Positions 55,491 to 63,940 of a stretch of 64,000 bases of DNA are shown here, in pieces. Source of the stretch: Zygnema cylindricum (taxonomy: Eukaryota > Streptophyta > Zygnematophyceae > Zygnematales > Zygnemataceae); the NCBI GenBank assembly GCA_037447655.1, contig JBBHKE010001388.1:1-64000 (forward strand). The letters are read 5' to 3'. Every line of letters begins with the position of its first letter. Position 1 is the first letter of the stretch. Both the position numbers and the translations under genes were made by a program. The notes under the pieces were generated by a model. That model was not told the DNA's origin and searched no databases. It worked only from the letters and a program-made list of their open reading frames with translations.

Positions 55491-56055
55491 CCCATGGAAT
55501 TCGGGCAAAAATTGGAAGGAATTGAGTCAGACTCAGGCATAATGGTTTGTGAGAATCTAGAGACACGGGAGGAAGAGTTTATGGCTTCAACGCCATATAG
55601 ACAGGGAGTTCGAAGTCATATACATTTAATGAATTGTACGAGACTCGACATTGCAACAGCTGTGGGAGTCCAGAGTAGAAGTCTGCAAAATCCTAAAAAG
55701 GCAGATTGGGAAGCAGCAAAAAGGGTGTTGAGATATCTTGCAAGTACTCGAAATCTCAAGCTTGTACTCGGAGGAGGAGAGGTGAAAATACAGACATGGA
55801 GCGATGCTAGCTATGGAGACATGCCAAGCCGGAAATCTACGACCGGCTTAGTTTTAAAAATTGGAGATGGAACTAGCTGTTGGAGTAGCAAATTACAAAA
55901 GGTTACAGCTCAATCCACAATGGAGTCAGAATATATGGCAGCAGTTTCCGCCCTCAATGAGCTCTTATGGGTCAAGTCCATTTTACAAAAACTTGGGTTT
56001 ATGCTGTTGATATTTGAGTATTTTATAGGTCTGTATTAGGATAGAAAAAGAGCTG

Positions 56056-56144
56056 AGGCGGTCTGCCTCTAACTCCCTTTTCCAAGCTCCCATACTTGTT
56101 GTAGTCACTGAAGGCTGGATAGGGAGCTAGAGCCATGGCTGCCT
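56056..56144 (+). repeat. Co1 U3 hairpin (C8 copy)
   Basis: Arms GCCTCTAACTCCC (about 56065-56077) and GGGAGCTAGAGCC, with apical CCCATACTTGTTGTAGTCAC and CTGAAGG. The same structure repeats at 59121-59209. See the findings for covariation among copies. Confidence 0.75.
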
Positions 56145-56196
56145 AGGCTCTCTAGAGAAGACAGGGGGTAAATTAGGTAGACTTACCAAAAGTTAG

Positions 56197-56290
56197 TTGA
56201 CGGACCCAGGAATTGATCCTGGTACCTACCGTCCGTCAATCCTCAGTAGCCGTTAGCTCTAGCCGTTATGTCTAGAACAGATATTACGAT
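56197..56290 (-). other. tRNA-like module (C8 copy)
   Basis: TTGACGGAC (56197-56205) pairs with GTCCGTCAA (56231-56239), nine perfect pairs. Inside lies CCAGG-AATTGAT-CCTGG (56206-56222). The strand is antisense to C8. A-box-like GGCTAGAGCTAAC lies upstream on that strand (about 56252-56264). Repeated in the 3' LTR at about 59262-59355. Confidence 0.72.
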
Positions 56291-56564
56291 ATATAGGGTT
56301 TGACAGATATATAAATCGTCATATGTAGATTAATCCGTTTAACGGCTAATAGATACTTAGTACATAGATACAGTTTAATTTAGTACGAAGTACGGAATGG
56401 GGGCAGAACGGATACCGCGCATTTGTTTCGATAGCGAAACAAATACCGCGCGTCGAATTTCAGCGGCTAGGATTGTAGCCGATTTTGATCGGACGGCCAC
56501 GATAGGTGCCGCGATCATGGAACATGTACTTTTGGCGTTTTTCAGCCATCGCCACGTAATGTGA

Positions 56565-56634
56565 CACGTGGCGCGACAATGTTGGATTGCGGCGACTCCG
56601 GAGATTGCGGAAACAAATCCAGCTATGACACGTG
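56565..56634. promoter_or_regulatory. Two G-box motifs in C8 U3
   Basis: GACACGTGGC (core 56565-56570) and GACACGTGTC (core 56629-56634). CACGTG cores are bound by plant bZIP and bHLH factors, many of them stress- or light-linked. Similar ACACGTG words occur in the C3, C4a and C10 LTRs. Confidence 0.6.
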
Positions 56635-56806
56635 TCGACAATTTGGCCATGTTGTACAATGGCCGTACAGAAAGTACACCGGCACCTGTACTTTTATGTA
56701 CGACACAGTAATTTGATTGGTGCCGTACTTTAGTAGATAGAGTTTTAGAGGGGGAATAGGACTTAGGAAATTTTGGGTAGATAGCTGTCTCTCCCAGAGA
56801 GCACCT

Positions 56807-56814
56807 TATATAAA
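56807..56814 (+). promoter_or_regulatory. C8 LTR TATA box
   Basis: TATATAAA in CACCTTATATAAATGGC. A start about 30 bp downstream would place R near GGGCAGCCATAACT. The matching box in the 3' LTR is 59872-59879. C3 has TATAAAAGGG at the same place. Confidence 0.7.
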
Positions 56815-57164
56815 TGGCTAACTTTGGGCAGCCATAACTTTCAATTTACTTGACCATTTTCAGTGATTCTTTTTGCTGCGGACTCAGGGGAGTCTAGGCT
56901 ACACAGGGGTGTAGTCGGTCAGAGTTTTTGCTCGCCAGGGTGGCTGTATTTCTAAGGGAAAGTTAAAGTGGGTGAATGTGTCCAAATCTCATATTCTAAC
57001 TTTGCATTCTGTGGTGGAACTGAGCACACAGAAAGTGTTATTTCACAGGGGTGAATCTATATTGGGGTTCTGACTGTCAAGGGGTCAGTCACTTGGGTTT
57101 ATATTAACTTGGAGTCGGCACTATCTAGATTAGCTTCTTTTGGATTTGCATACTCTGAGGGCCA

Positions 57165-57533
57165 ATGGAGGTCTCAGAGTTTCAGGTTATGGGCCCACCA
57201 TCTAGGGTGCCTATGTTCGATGGAACAGACTTCACTTATTGGGAGTTTACAATGGCGGGATTGCTTTTTGAGAAGCACTTATGGGGAATTGTTTCGGGAC
57301 AAGTGAGATGTCCGCCACCTGGCTTTGGAGGAGCTTACTATAGAGATTCATCTGAGGCTGCCCAGAATATCATCCGGAGCTCAGATGCAACGGAAGGTGA
57401 AGGGAAGAATCTTTCCGTGGATGGGGAAATAGGGGAGAAGGAAAAAGGGACACCTATGGTGAGGGGAGCTAGGCTCTCAGCTATGGTACCACATGTAGGG
57501 ATTAAAACTGAAGAAAATGACAGAAAAATATGA
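57165..57533 (+). CDS. C8 gag N-terminal frame, starting inside the LTR
   Basis: 122 codons. MEVSEFQ is in the LTR, then VMGPPSRVPMFDGTDFTYWEFTMAGLLFEKHLWGIVSGQV, matching C3 and C11 gag. The start is the ATG conserved in all Co1 copies, 20 bp before the LTR end. The frame stops at 57531 in NDRKI, before the capsid part; the region 57534-57725 still shows NTIAKHLILRYVSKS-like gag sequence in other frames, so at least one frameshift separates it from the next frame. Confidence 0.75.
   Translation: MEVSEFQVMGPPSRVPMFDGTDFTYWEFTMAGLLFEKHLWGIVSGQVRCPPPGFGGAYYRDSSEAAQNIIRSSDATEGEGKNLSVDGEIGEKEKGTPMVRGARLSAMVPHVGIKTEENDRKI
57185..57199 (+). promoter_or_regulatory. C8 half-tRNA primer-binding site
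   Basis: GGTTATGGGCCCACC abuts the LTR and is read as VMGPP in gag. Fifteen bases complementary to the anticodon stem-loop of plant initiator tRNA-Met. Confidence 0.87.
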
Positions 57534-57725
57534 GAATACAAAAACACTATAGCAAAACATCTCATACTTAGATATGTGTCTAAGTCGATAGCTATCACTC
57601 TTTTAAGTCTAACCAAGTCTTCAGAGATATTCGAAGTACTAATTTAGATTTATAAGTTTGAGACTATTCAGAGGCAGCAATTAGTAAAACACGAAATAGA
57701 TGCCTATGTTTATAATGGCGGTAGC

Positions 57726-58487
57726 ATGATAGAGTTTTGCAATGATATTGCTGCGTTATATGTTGAGCTAGCTAGTGCGGGATATGTAGAATCTGAGGAG
57801 AGTAAGATTTATACACTACTTATGAAACTCCCAAGTGAGTACGAAAACATTATTTATCGTATGCAGGCAATGGATGGCTCCACATGGACTTGGAGCTTTA
57901 CCATGGGGATAATTCTTGTGAGGGAAAGCACTTTGGAGCTTCGTAGGGGAAAGGACAGGGTCAATGCATTTTCAGCTGGTGGTGATTGGCGGAAGCCTGA
58001 TGAGAGGAACGGCGATGACGAGCGGAAGCCTGATGAGAGGAACGGTGGTGACGAGCCAAAGCGTGATGAGAGAAAGAAAGACAAAGGTAAACCTTATCGG
58101 AACTTTGGTGGAAAGAGAGGGAGAGGAAAAGAAAGGGGAGCTTTGAAAAAAGGGGCTTGCTTCTTTTGTAGGGAACCGGGTCATTATATGGAGGAATGCC
58201 CTTGTTTGGAAAAACTTAGAAGTTGGAATGTGGATGAGGAGGAAGAAGGGGAAGAGGAGAAAGAGGATGAAGAAAAATTGGAGCTTCTTCACATCGGTAG
58301 AATGGGGAAGAGAGAAAAGTACACAGAAATTGGACGAAGGCAACAGTGTGCTTTTGGAGGTATAAGGGAAGTAAAGAGAGAGGAGTTACTTGAAGAAGTT
58401 CAAAATATTGAGGATAGTTTCATAGATATTTTGGAAACAGAAAACTGGTCGGAAAGGGAGACTTCAACGGATTCCGAGGAAAGGTGA
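57726..58487 (+). CDS. C8 gag capsid end and nucleocapsid frame
   Basis: 253 codons, open. Contains MIEFCNDIAALYVELASAGYV and LLMKLPSEYENIIYRMQAM (end of capsid). A charged tract of tandem RKPDERNGDDE-type repeats (58000-58070) follows. Next come a basic KRGRGKERGALKKG, the zinc knuckle CFFCREPGHYMEEC, and an acidic EEEEGEEEKEDEEK tail with QQCAFGGIREV (the site that precedes protease in C3). It stops just where protease should begin. An RNA-binding gag with no attached enzyme. Confidence 0.82.
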   Translation: MIEFCNDIAALYVELASAGYVESEESKIYTLLMKLPSEYENIIYRMQAMDGSTWTWSFTMGIILVRESTLELRRGKDRVNAFSAGGDWRKPDERNGDDERKPDERNGGDEPKRDERKKDKGKPYRNFGGKRGRGKERGALKKGACFFCREPGHYMEECPCLEKLRSWNVDEEEEGEEEKEDEEKLELLHIGRMGKREKYTEIGRRQQCAFGGIREVKREELLEEVQNIEDSFIDILETENWSERETSTDSEER

Positions 58488-58538
58488 GAATTAATTCTAG
58501 AGGGGGTTTTAAAGGATAGGGGAGAAGAGAAATATTTA

Positions 58539-59051
58539 TTGGGAATTAAAATAGAAAGTGATAGTGGAAAGAATTCCATGGGAGACAGTGAGGGAAGTTC
58601 AGAAAATGGGGTAATTATCATGGATAAAAATATGATTACGGAAGTAGATCTTATGAGGAACCTAGTGGGGACTAGTGGTTTTTGGGAATATTTGGAGGTG
58701 GATGGATTTGACATCACTACTTGGTGTGATGTCTCTTGTGAAGATGTGCCTGTAAAAGGGTTATCATCCGGGTATGTGTTGAAGGTTGGGGATGGGGCTG
58801 GTTGTTTGAATTTCAAGATGGAAAGTGGATTTAGTGTGGATGGAAAAGGGAAGAGGTGGATAAAATCTTTGCTCGAATTTAAGAAAAATGGGATGTTAAA
58901 TAAAATGTGTGATACAATTATCATTTCAGTTCATTTAATGCACTGTGTTAAATATTTAAGTTTTATGAAAGGAAAAGGAAAAAGGAAAAAGAAAAGGAAA
59001 AAGGGGAGGGGGTGTTTGTTTACTTGTTTGTGGAAGTTGAAAGGAAAATAG
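58539..59051 (+). CDS. C8 open frame made of RT and RNase H scraps
   Basis: 170 codons. EKYLLGIKIESDSGK (just upstream and across the start) recalls the RT end LGIQVER. Further on GFDITTWCDVSCEDVPVKGLSSGYVLKVGDGAGC recalls RNase H TTWSDASYGDM...SGYVLYVGNGAYC, with the catalytic Ser-Asp context changed. KSLLEFKKNGML follows, then a Lys-rich end (KGKGKRKKKRKKGRG). No active enzyme can result. It stays open, so selection or chance retention is possible. Confidence 0.6.
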   Translation: MGIKIESDSGKNSMGDSEGSSENGVIIMDKNMITEVDLMRNLVGTSGFWEYLEVDGFDITTWCDVSCEDVPVKGLSSGYVLKVGDGAGCLNFKMESGFSVDGKGKRWIKSLLEFKKNGMLNKMCDTIIISVHLMHCVKYLSFMKGKGKRKKKRKKGRGCLFTCLWKLKGK

Positions 59052-59052
59052 A

Positions 59053-59069
59053 CTAGAAAATAAGGGGAG
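59053..59069 (+). promoter_or_regulatory. C8 polypurine tract
   Basis: CTAGAAAATAAGGGGAG directly before the 3' LTR at 59070, the same as in C3. Confidence 0.88.
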
Positions 59070-60249
59070 TGTTGATATTTGAGTATTTTATAGGTCTGTA
59101 TTAGGATAGAAAAAGAGCTGAGGCGGTCTGCCTCTAACTCCCCTTTCCAAGCCCCCATACTTGTTGTAGTCACTGAAGGCTGGATAGGGAGCTAGAGCCA
59201 TGGCTGCCTAGGCTCTCTAGAGAAGACAGGGGGTAAATTAGGTAGACTTACCAAAAGTTAGTTGACGGACCCAGGAATTGATCCTGGTACCTACCGTCCG
59301 TCAATCCTCAGTAGCCGTTAGCTCTAGCCGTTATGTCTAGAACAGATATTACGATATATAGGGTTTGACAGATATATAAATCGTCATATGTAGATTAATC
59401 CGTTTAACGGCTAATAGATACTTAGTACATAGATACAGTTTAATTTAGTACGAAGTACGGAATGGGGGCAGAACGGATACTGCGCATTTGTTTCGATAGC
59501 GAAACAAATACCGCGCGTCGAATTTGAGCGGCTAGGATTGTAGCCGATTTTGATTGGACGGCCACGATAGGTGCCGCGATCACGGAACATGTACTTTTGG
59601 CGTTTTTCAGCCATCGCCACGTAATGTGACACGTGGCGCGACAATGTTGGATTGCGGCGACTCCGGAGATTGCGGAAACAAATCCAGCTATGACACGTGT
59701 CGACAATTTGTCCATGTTGTACAATGGCCGTACAGAAAGTACACCGGCACCTGTACTTTTATGTACGACACAGTAATTTGATAGGTGCCGTACTTCAGTA
59801 GATAGAGTTTTAGAGGGGGAATAGGACTTAGGAAATTTTGGGTAGATAGCTGTCTCTCCCAGAGAGCACCTTATATAAATGGCTAACTTTGGGCAGCCAT
59901 AACTATCAATTTACTTGACCATTTTCAGTGATTCTTTTTGCTGCGGACTCAGGGGAGTCTAGGCTACACAGGGGTGTAGTCGGTCAGAGTTTTTGTCTGC
60001 CAGGGTGGCTGTATTTCTAAGGGAAAGTCAAAGTGGGTGAATGTGTCCAAATCTCATATTCTAACTTTGCATTCTGTGGTGGAACTGAGCACACAGAAAG
60101 TGTTATTTCACAGGGGTGAATCTATATTGGGGTTCTGACTGTCAAGGGGTCAGTCACTTGGGTTTATATTAACTTGGAGTCGGCACTATCTAGATTAGCT
60201 TCTTTTGGATCTGCATACTCTGAGGGCCAATGGAGGTCTCAGAGTTTCA
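59070..60249 (+). repeat. C8 3' LTR
   Basis: 1180 bp, TGTTGATATTTGAG to GAGTTTCA. Differs from the 5' LTR at about 15 sites, most of them C/T or G/A, with no length change. Confidence 0.93.
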
Positions 60250-60496
60250 TATGCAAACTGGTCCTTAAGCTATCTAGTGTGACAAGCAGGCAGCCATTGC
60301 AATTGCCTCTATCCCCAGCCATCACTTTAAGAGCAAACACATGGATGTTAGACTTGACTTTGTAAAAGAAAAAGTACTTGCAAAAGTTGATAAACTGTGT
60401 TATTTACCGGATGAGATATGGTGGTTGACATGTTAACAAAAGCCATTCTTGCTCCTAAGTTACAATTTTGCATAGATGCTATTCGACTAAGTGAGT

Positions 60497-61492
60497 TAGG
60501 GGTAAAAATAACTTACGATATTTTCCTAGTAGTCTTCTGTAATTTTTACCTTTATTAGCGTTACAGTAGCAAATAGTACAGTAGAGTGTATCGTTCTTTT
60601 GCAGGGACACGTGTAGGCGAAAGAACGTATGCACGTATTTTGGAGTGGCCCCGACAGTCAGCCATACGTGTTAAACAGTTGACGATTCAATTCACATGAT
60701 CGGACGAACAGGATCTGACCCAGGTATTCCGGAAACATATGGTACAGTTTGACAGTACCATCATCATTTGAATTTGCTCCAACGGACGCGATTCACCCGG
60801 GACCACAAGCGTGATTCACAAGGAACCACAAGTGTGATTTGCTTGGGACCACAAGTGACGAAGCATTTAGGTGCTTCGTACTACACGACAACATTCGGTT
60901 GGACTTTAGCGATTACCGGTAACTAAGCATTTGGAACATTTTGTGTACGCTTGGAACGTTTTGTGTACAGTTCAATATTTGTAAATATGTGAATAACATT
61001 GGTTTGTAGTTTAGTGTAATAAAAAATAGTGTTCCATTAATCAAGTTTTTAGAAAATAATAATTAGGGTTTTAACGTACAGTGACATACATGTAGGATGC
61101 TTTGTTGTTAGTCAAGATAATAACCGTAGTAACGGCTACCCAAATTAGTGTAGATTAGTAGATACACACTATGAGTATATAACTTAGGACTTAGCCAATT
61201 TTGTAGCATCCACTTTTAAGAATATGATTTTATGAGGGCAGTTTTTGGGAAACTTCCAAACATCATATCTTATGGTTTACTTGGTCATTTAGGCTGCAAC
61301 TTTGGGAATTGTCAATTAACTGTATTCTGTATCACTCTGGCATATTTGAGGCATATTGGCTTTTTGAGTCATATTTTGTGTCAGTTCAAAATTGGCTGTT
61401 GAGTAGGTACTTTGATAGTTTTTGTTGGTGTTCGTGTCTACTTCCACTACTACTGCTGGTTCTCCTCCTGCAACGGTGGTTGTAGAGCAATA
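60497..61492 (+). repeat. C7 3' LTR
   Basis: Begins about TAAAAATAACTTACG after TTAGGGG, so it seems to lack the first ~35 bp seen in the 5' copy. Ends GTAGAGCAATA. In-LTR gag start at about 61432 is degenerate (GTGTCTACTTCCACTAC). Contains the direct repeat GTGATTYRCNNGGGACCACAAG (60790-60852, about 25-bp period). Confidence 0.8.
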
Positions 61493-61556
61493 GTTCCGGG
61501 TTATATGGTACAGTTTTTTAGTGGTGAACTGCCTCATCTCTTAAGTATTCCTCAAA

Positions 61557-61792
61557 CTAGTTAGATGTATATTCTCCCCCATTATCACTTCTTATTCTTT
61601 TAATGGGGGTTCCATGCAACTTCTCACTCCACGCTTTATATTCTTTGAAGTAAGTTGGTGTTTCAAACTTTTTTTTTAGGAAATAGACTCTAGAGTACCT
61701 AGACCAGTCATCAGTTATTGTTAACATAAACTTTTTCCCTCCCACCAAAGGAACTCTTGGAGGTCCCCAGAAATCTGTGTGGACTAGATTAA
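61557..61792 (-). pseudogene. C6 integrase, core part
   Basis: Minus strand LVHTDFWGPPRVPLVGGKKFMLTITDDWSRYSRVYF and IKRIRSDNGGEYTSN: the two catalytic Asp contexts. It continues the C6 integrase across C7 (DEAVHH and KTVPYNPE at 61497-61556). Cut by the C11 LTR at 61793. Confidence 0.87.
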
Positions 61793-62840
61793 TGAAATTA
61801 ATAGATTTCTAGAGTATTTTCTATGTTTAAATTTGTTAGGAGAAAAGAAAAGAAAAGGACGGGCAGCCTGGCTCCACCTCCTCTCTCTAGCCCCCATACT
61901 TGTTGTAGTCAATGAAGGATAGAGAGGATGGTTGATCCATAGCTGCCTTAGTTCAACAGGCAGTTATTTTTAGTAGGTTACTAAAAATATACCTGACGGA
62001 CCCGCGATTTGATCCCGCTACCTGCGGTTCGTCAAGTTGGCCGACATCGGACAGCTTTATCCTATTGGACTAGGACCAATGCTAAATTCTATAATATGTG
62101 ATAGATATATATATATATATATATATATATTTAGGGAGGAACAAATCCATTTAACTAAAACTGTATACGGCATACATAGATACAGTTTTATAAAAGTACG
62201 AAGTACGATTCTATTTCAAAACAAATATCACGCATTTTGTTTCGATAGTGAAACAAATATCGCGCAAGTATTTATAACGGCTAAGATTACGTCTCGCTGA
62301 AAATCCAACAGCGCACATCATCGCCGAAATCTCGGAATTGTCACTTTGGGGTTTTGTGACGTGGCATGACCTGGAGCCACGTGGAGAGATGACATTCGGT
62401 CATGGGAATTCCGAGGAATGTACGGACGAGTGAAATGCAGACACACGTCCGCTTAATAGCCTTGTCGTACATAGGCAGTACAAAAGGTATATCGTGAGTA
62501 GTACTTTTTGGTACGGTACAGTAATCTGATTGGTCCGTACTTTAGTAGATAGAAGTTATTAGAGGGTATCAGGACTTAGAAAATTTTGGTAGGTAGTCAC
62601 CTCTCCCTTTGAGAGTTTGTTCAAATTGGCATTTTTACTGCCTCATAACTTATCGGTTCGTTGGTCGTTTTCAGTGATTCTTTTTGCAACCGACTCAAAG
62701 GAGTCCATGCTGAATAATGGTGTAGTCAAACTGTCATTTTGCCTTCCTAGACTGCAGTGGTTGTGGCTTGAAGTGGGTTAGTTAAATAATATTTAGAGGC
62801 TTCCTGTATTCAGTGGTCCAATGGAGGACACAGAATTGCA
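61793..62840 (+). repeat. C11 5' LTR
   Basis: TGAAATTAATAGATTTC (first TTG lost) to CACAGAATTGCA. Hairpin 61862-61949, degenerate tRNA-like module 61993-62085 (TGACGGACCCGCGATTTGATCCCGC) and a TA microsatellite at about 62104-62131. Close to C1 in its right half. Confidence 0.85.
62104..62131. repeat. TA microsatellite
   Basis: About 14 TA units inside the C11 LTR, absent from other Co1 LTRs at this position. Confidence 0.9.
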
Positions 62841-63940
62841 CGTTATGGGCCCACCCTCTAGATTGCCCACCATCAATGGATATGAGTTCATCTATTGGGA
62901 AGCCATGATGATGGGAGCTTTGTGCAAAAAAGGACTCGGGGTATCGTCAATCGACAAGTGAAACGTCCACCTTCAGGAACTCCACGAGGATTTGGAGAAG
63001 TAAACAATTCCTGCAGCAACGGCTGCCTCAGCAGAGGAGGTAGATGATAGGGACATCAATGTGTCCGAAAAGGGAAAAGGGAAGGAGACACCCCTTACTC
63101 CTATTGCCACAATACAGGGAGCGGCAACCGTGAAGACCACAGAGAACGATACTCAAATGTGGGAGGATGCAAACATGGCTGCCAAGAACTTCATTCTCAA
63201 GCACCTCGCTCAAGCTTTGGCCACTCCTCATCTTCACATTTCCAAGGCCGAGGAGTTGTGGGTGAGTTTGGTGGAGATTTATAGAGCTGGAACTATTCAG
63301 GAGCTCCAGTTGGCTGAGCAAAAGCTAGGGAGTTACACTTACAAAGGAGGAAAGATGTTAGATTATTGTAATGATCTTTCTTGTTTGTATATGGAGATGG
63401 AAAGTGTCGGGTGGACAAGTACAATGTAAATGAAAGTTAACACTCTTATCATGAAGTTACCAGATGAGTTCGAGAACATAGTGTATCGAGTACAAAAAAT
63501 GCCTAATAGTTCATGGAAATGGAACAGAGTGCTCAAGATGATACTTTTGCAGGAAAACACAATGGAGATTAGGAGAGGAGGAAAGGGCATTCAAGCTCTA
63601 GCAGCAGCAGGGGACCGATGGGGGAAGGATCCGAAGAAACCGTACAAAAGGGAAAGAGATCATTCTGGGGGACGGAGGCCCCCAAAGGGTCTTTGTCATT
63701 TTTGCAAAAAGCCACCACACTTCATCGCAGATTGTGTGAAGCTGTCGGAGCTAAGGCTCCAAGAGGACCATGGAGGGGGTACTTCCGGAGGGAAAAAAAA
63801 AGCACTTGTGATTACAAAAGTGACAGGAGAAACCGAGGATAAGTCCTCTGAGGAGGATGAGGAGCTTCTTCTTAACGAGAGTCTGGAGGAGAGGGAGATC
63901 CCTCGGAGACAGAAGTGTGCCCTTGGAGCAATTCGGGAAG
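62821..63940 (+). pseudogene. gag: C11 gag (Co1), starts inside the LTR
   Basis: ATG at 62821, 20 bp before the LTR end: MEDTELHVMGPPSRLPTINGYEFIYWEAMMMG. A frameshift occurs at about 62930. 63061-63429 is open: ETPLTPIATIQGAA, NMAAKNFILKHLAQALATPHLHIS, VEIYRAGTIQELQLAEQKLGS, GGKMLDYCNDLSCLYMEME. After a stop: LIMKLPDEFENIVYRVQKM, then the knuckle CHFCKKPPHFIADC (Gly changed to Pro), then the acidic SSEEDEELLLNESLEE and RRQKCALGAIRE. Homologous to C3 gag. Confidence 0.85.
62841..62855 (+). promoter_or_regulatory. C11 half-tRNA primer-binding site
   Basis: CGTTATGGGCCCACC, one base from the C3/C8 site, directly after the LTR and in frame in gag. Confidence 0.85.

Larger units (their letters stand above)
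56005..57184 (+). repeat. C8 5' LTR
   Basis: TGTTGATATTTGAG to GTCTCAGAGTTTCA. In order: hairpin 56056-56144, tRNA-like module 56197-56290 (minus strand), two CACGTG boxes (56565-56570, 56629-56634), palindrome 56645-56664, TATA box 56807-56814, hairpin GGACTCAGGGGAGTC (about 56880), and the gag ATG at 57165. Confidence 0.93.
56005..60249 (+). mobile_element. C8: young gag-only non-autonomous Co1 element
   Basis: 4245 bp with two 1180-bp LTRs (56005-57184 and 59070-60249) that differ at only about 15 positions by my reading. Perfect target duplication TATGC (56000-56004 and 60250-60254). The 1885-bp interior codes gag with zinc knuckle and then a patchwork of RT and RNase H scraps; protease, integrase and catalytic RT are absent. 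Primer site and polypurine tract are intact. It should be mobilised in trans by a full Co1. Confidence 0.93.
55491..60440 (+). pseudogene. C7 RNase H (Co2), split by C8
   Basis: 55494-55999: GVRSHIHLMNCTRLDIATAVGV, AAKRVLRYLASTRNLKLVLGGG, IQTWSDASYGDMPSRKSTTGLV, CWSSKLQKVTAQSTMESEYMAA, LLWVKSILQKLGF. C8 enters after TATGC (56000-56004). The end resumes at 60255, frame-shifted, with the relic of QAAIAIASIPSHHFKSKHMDV and a tail to about 60440. Confidence 0.88.
53312..61492 (+). mobile_element. C7: plus-strand Co2 element with 5' end deleted, carrying C8
   Basis: Ends TATTG...CAATA (TGTTG...CAACA in relatives) with flanking TTTCC and GTTCC. The 5' LTR is only 178 bp and is fused to the integrase zinc domain at GGTTTTTTGGCATGGCATG, so the rest of the LTR, primer site, gag and protease are gone. 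Integrase, RT and RNase H are fairly well kept. C8 sits in RNase H. The 3' LTR (60497-61492) follows TTAGGGG. Confidence 0.88.
49940..61792 (-). mobile_element. C6: minus-strand Co1 element, split by C7 and cut by C11
   Basis: 3' LTR 49940-50961, polypurine tract, RNase H, RT, linker and integrase to 53311. C7 then interrupts, with target duplication TTTCC (53307-53311) and GTTCC (61493-61497). The integrase resumes to 61792, where C11 begins. The upstream half of C6 lies beyond the window. Frames are broken throughout. Confidence 0.88.
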
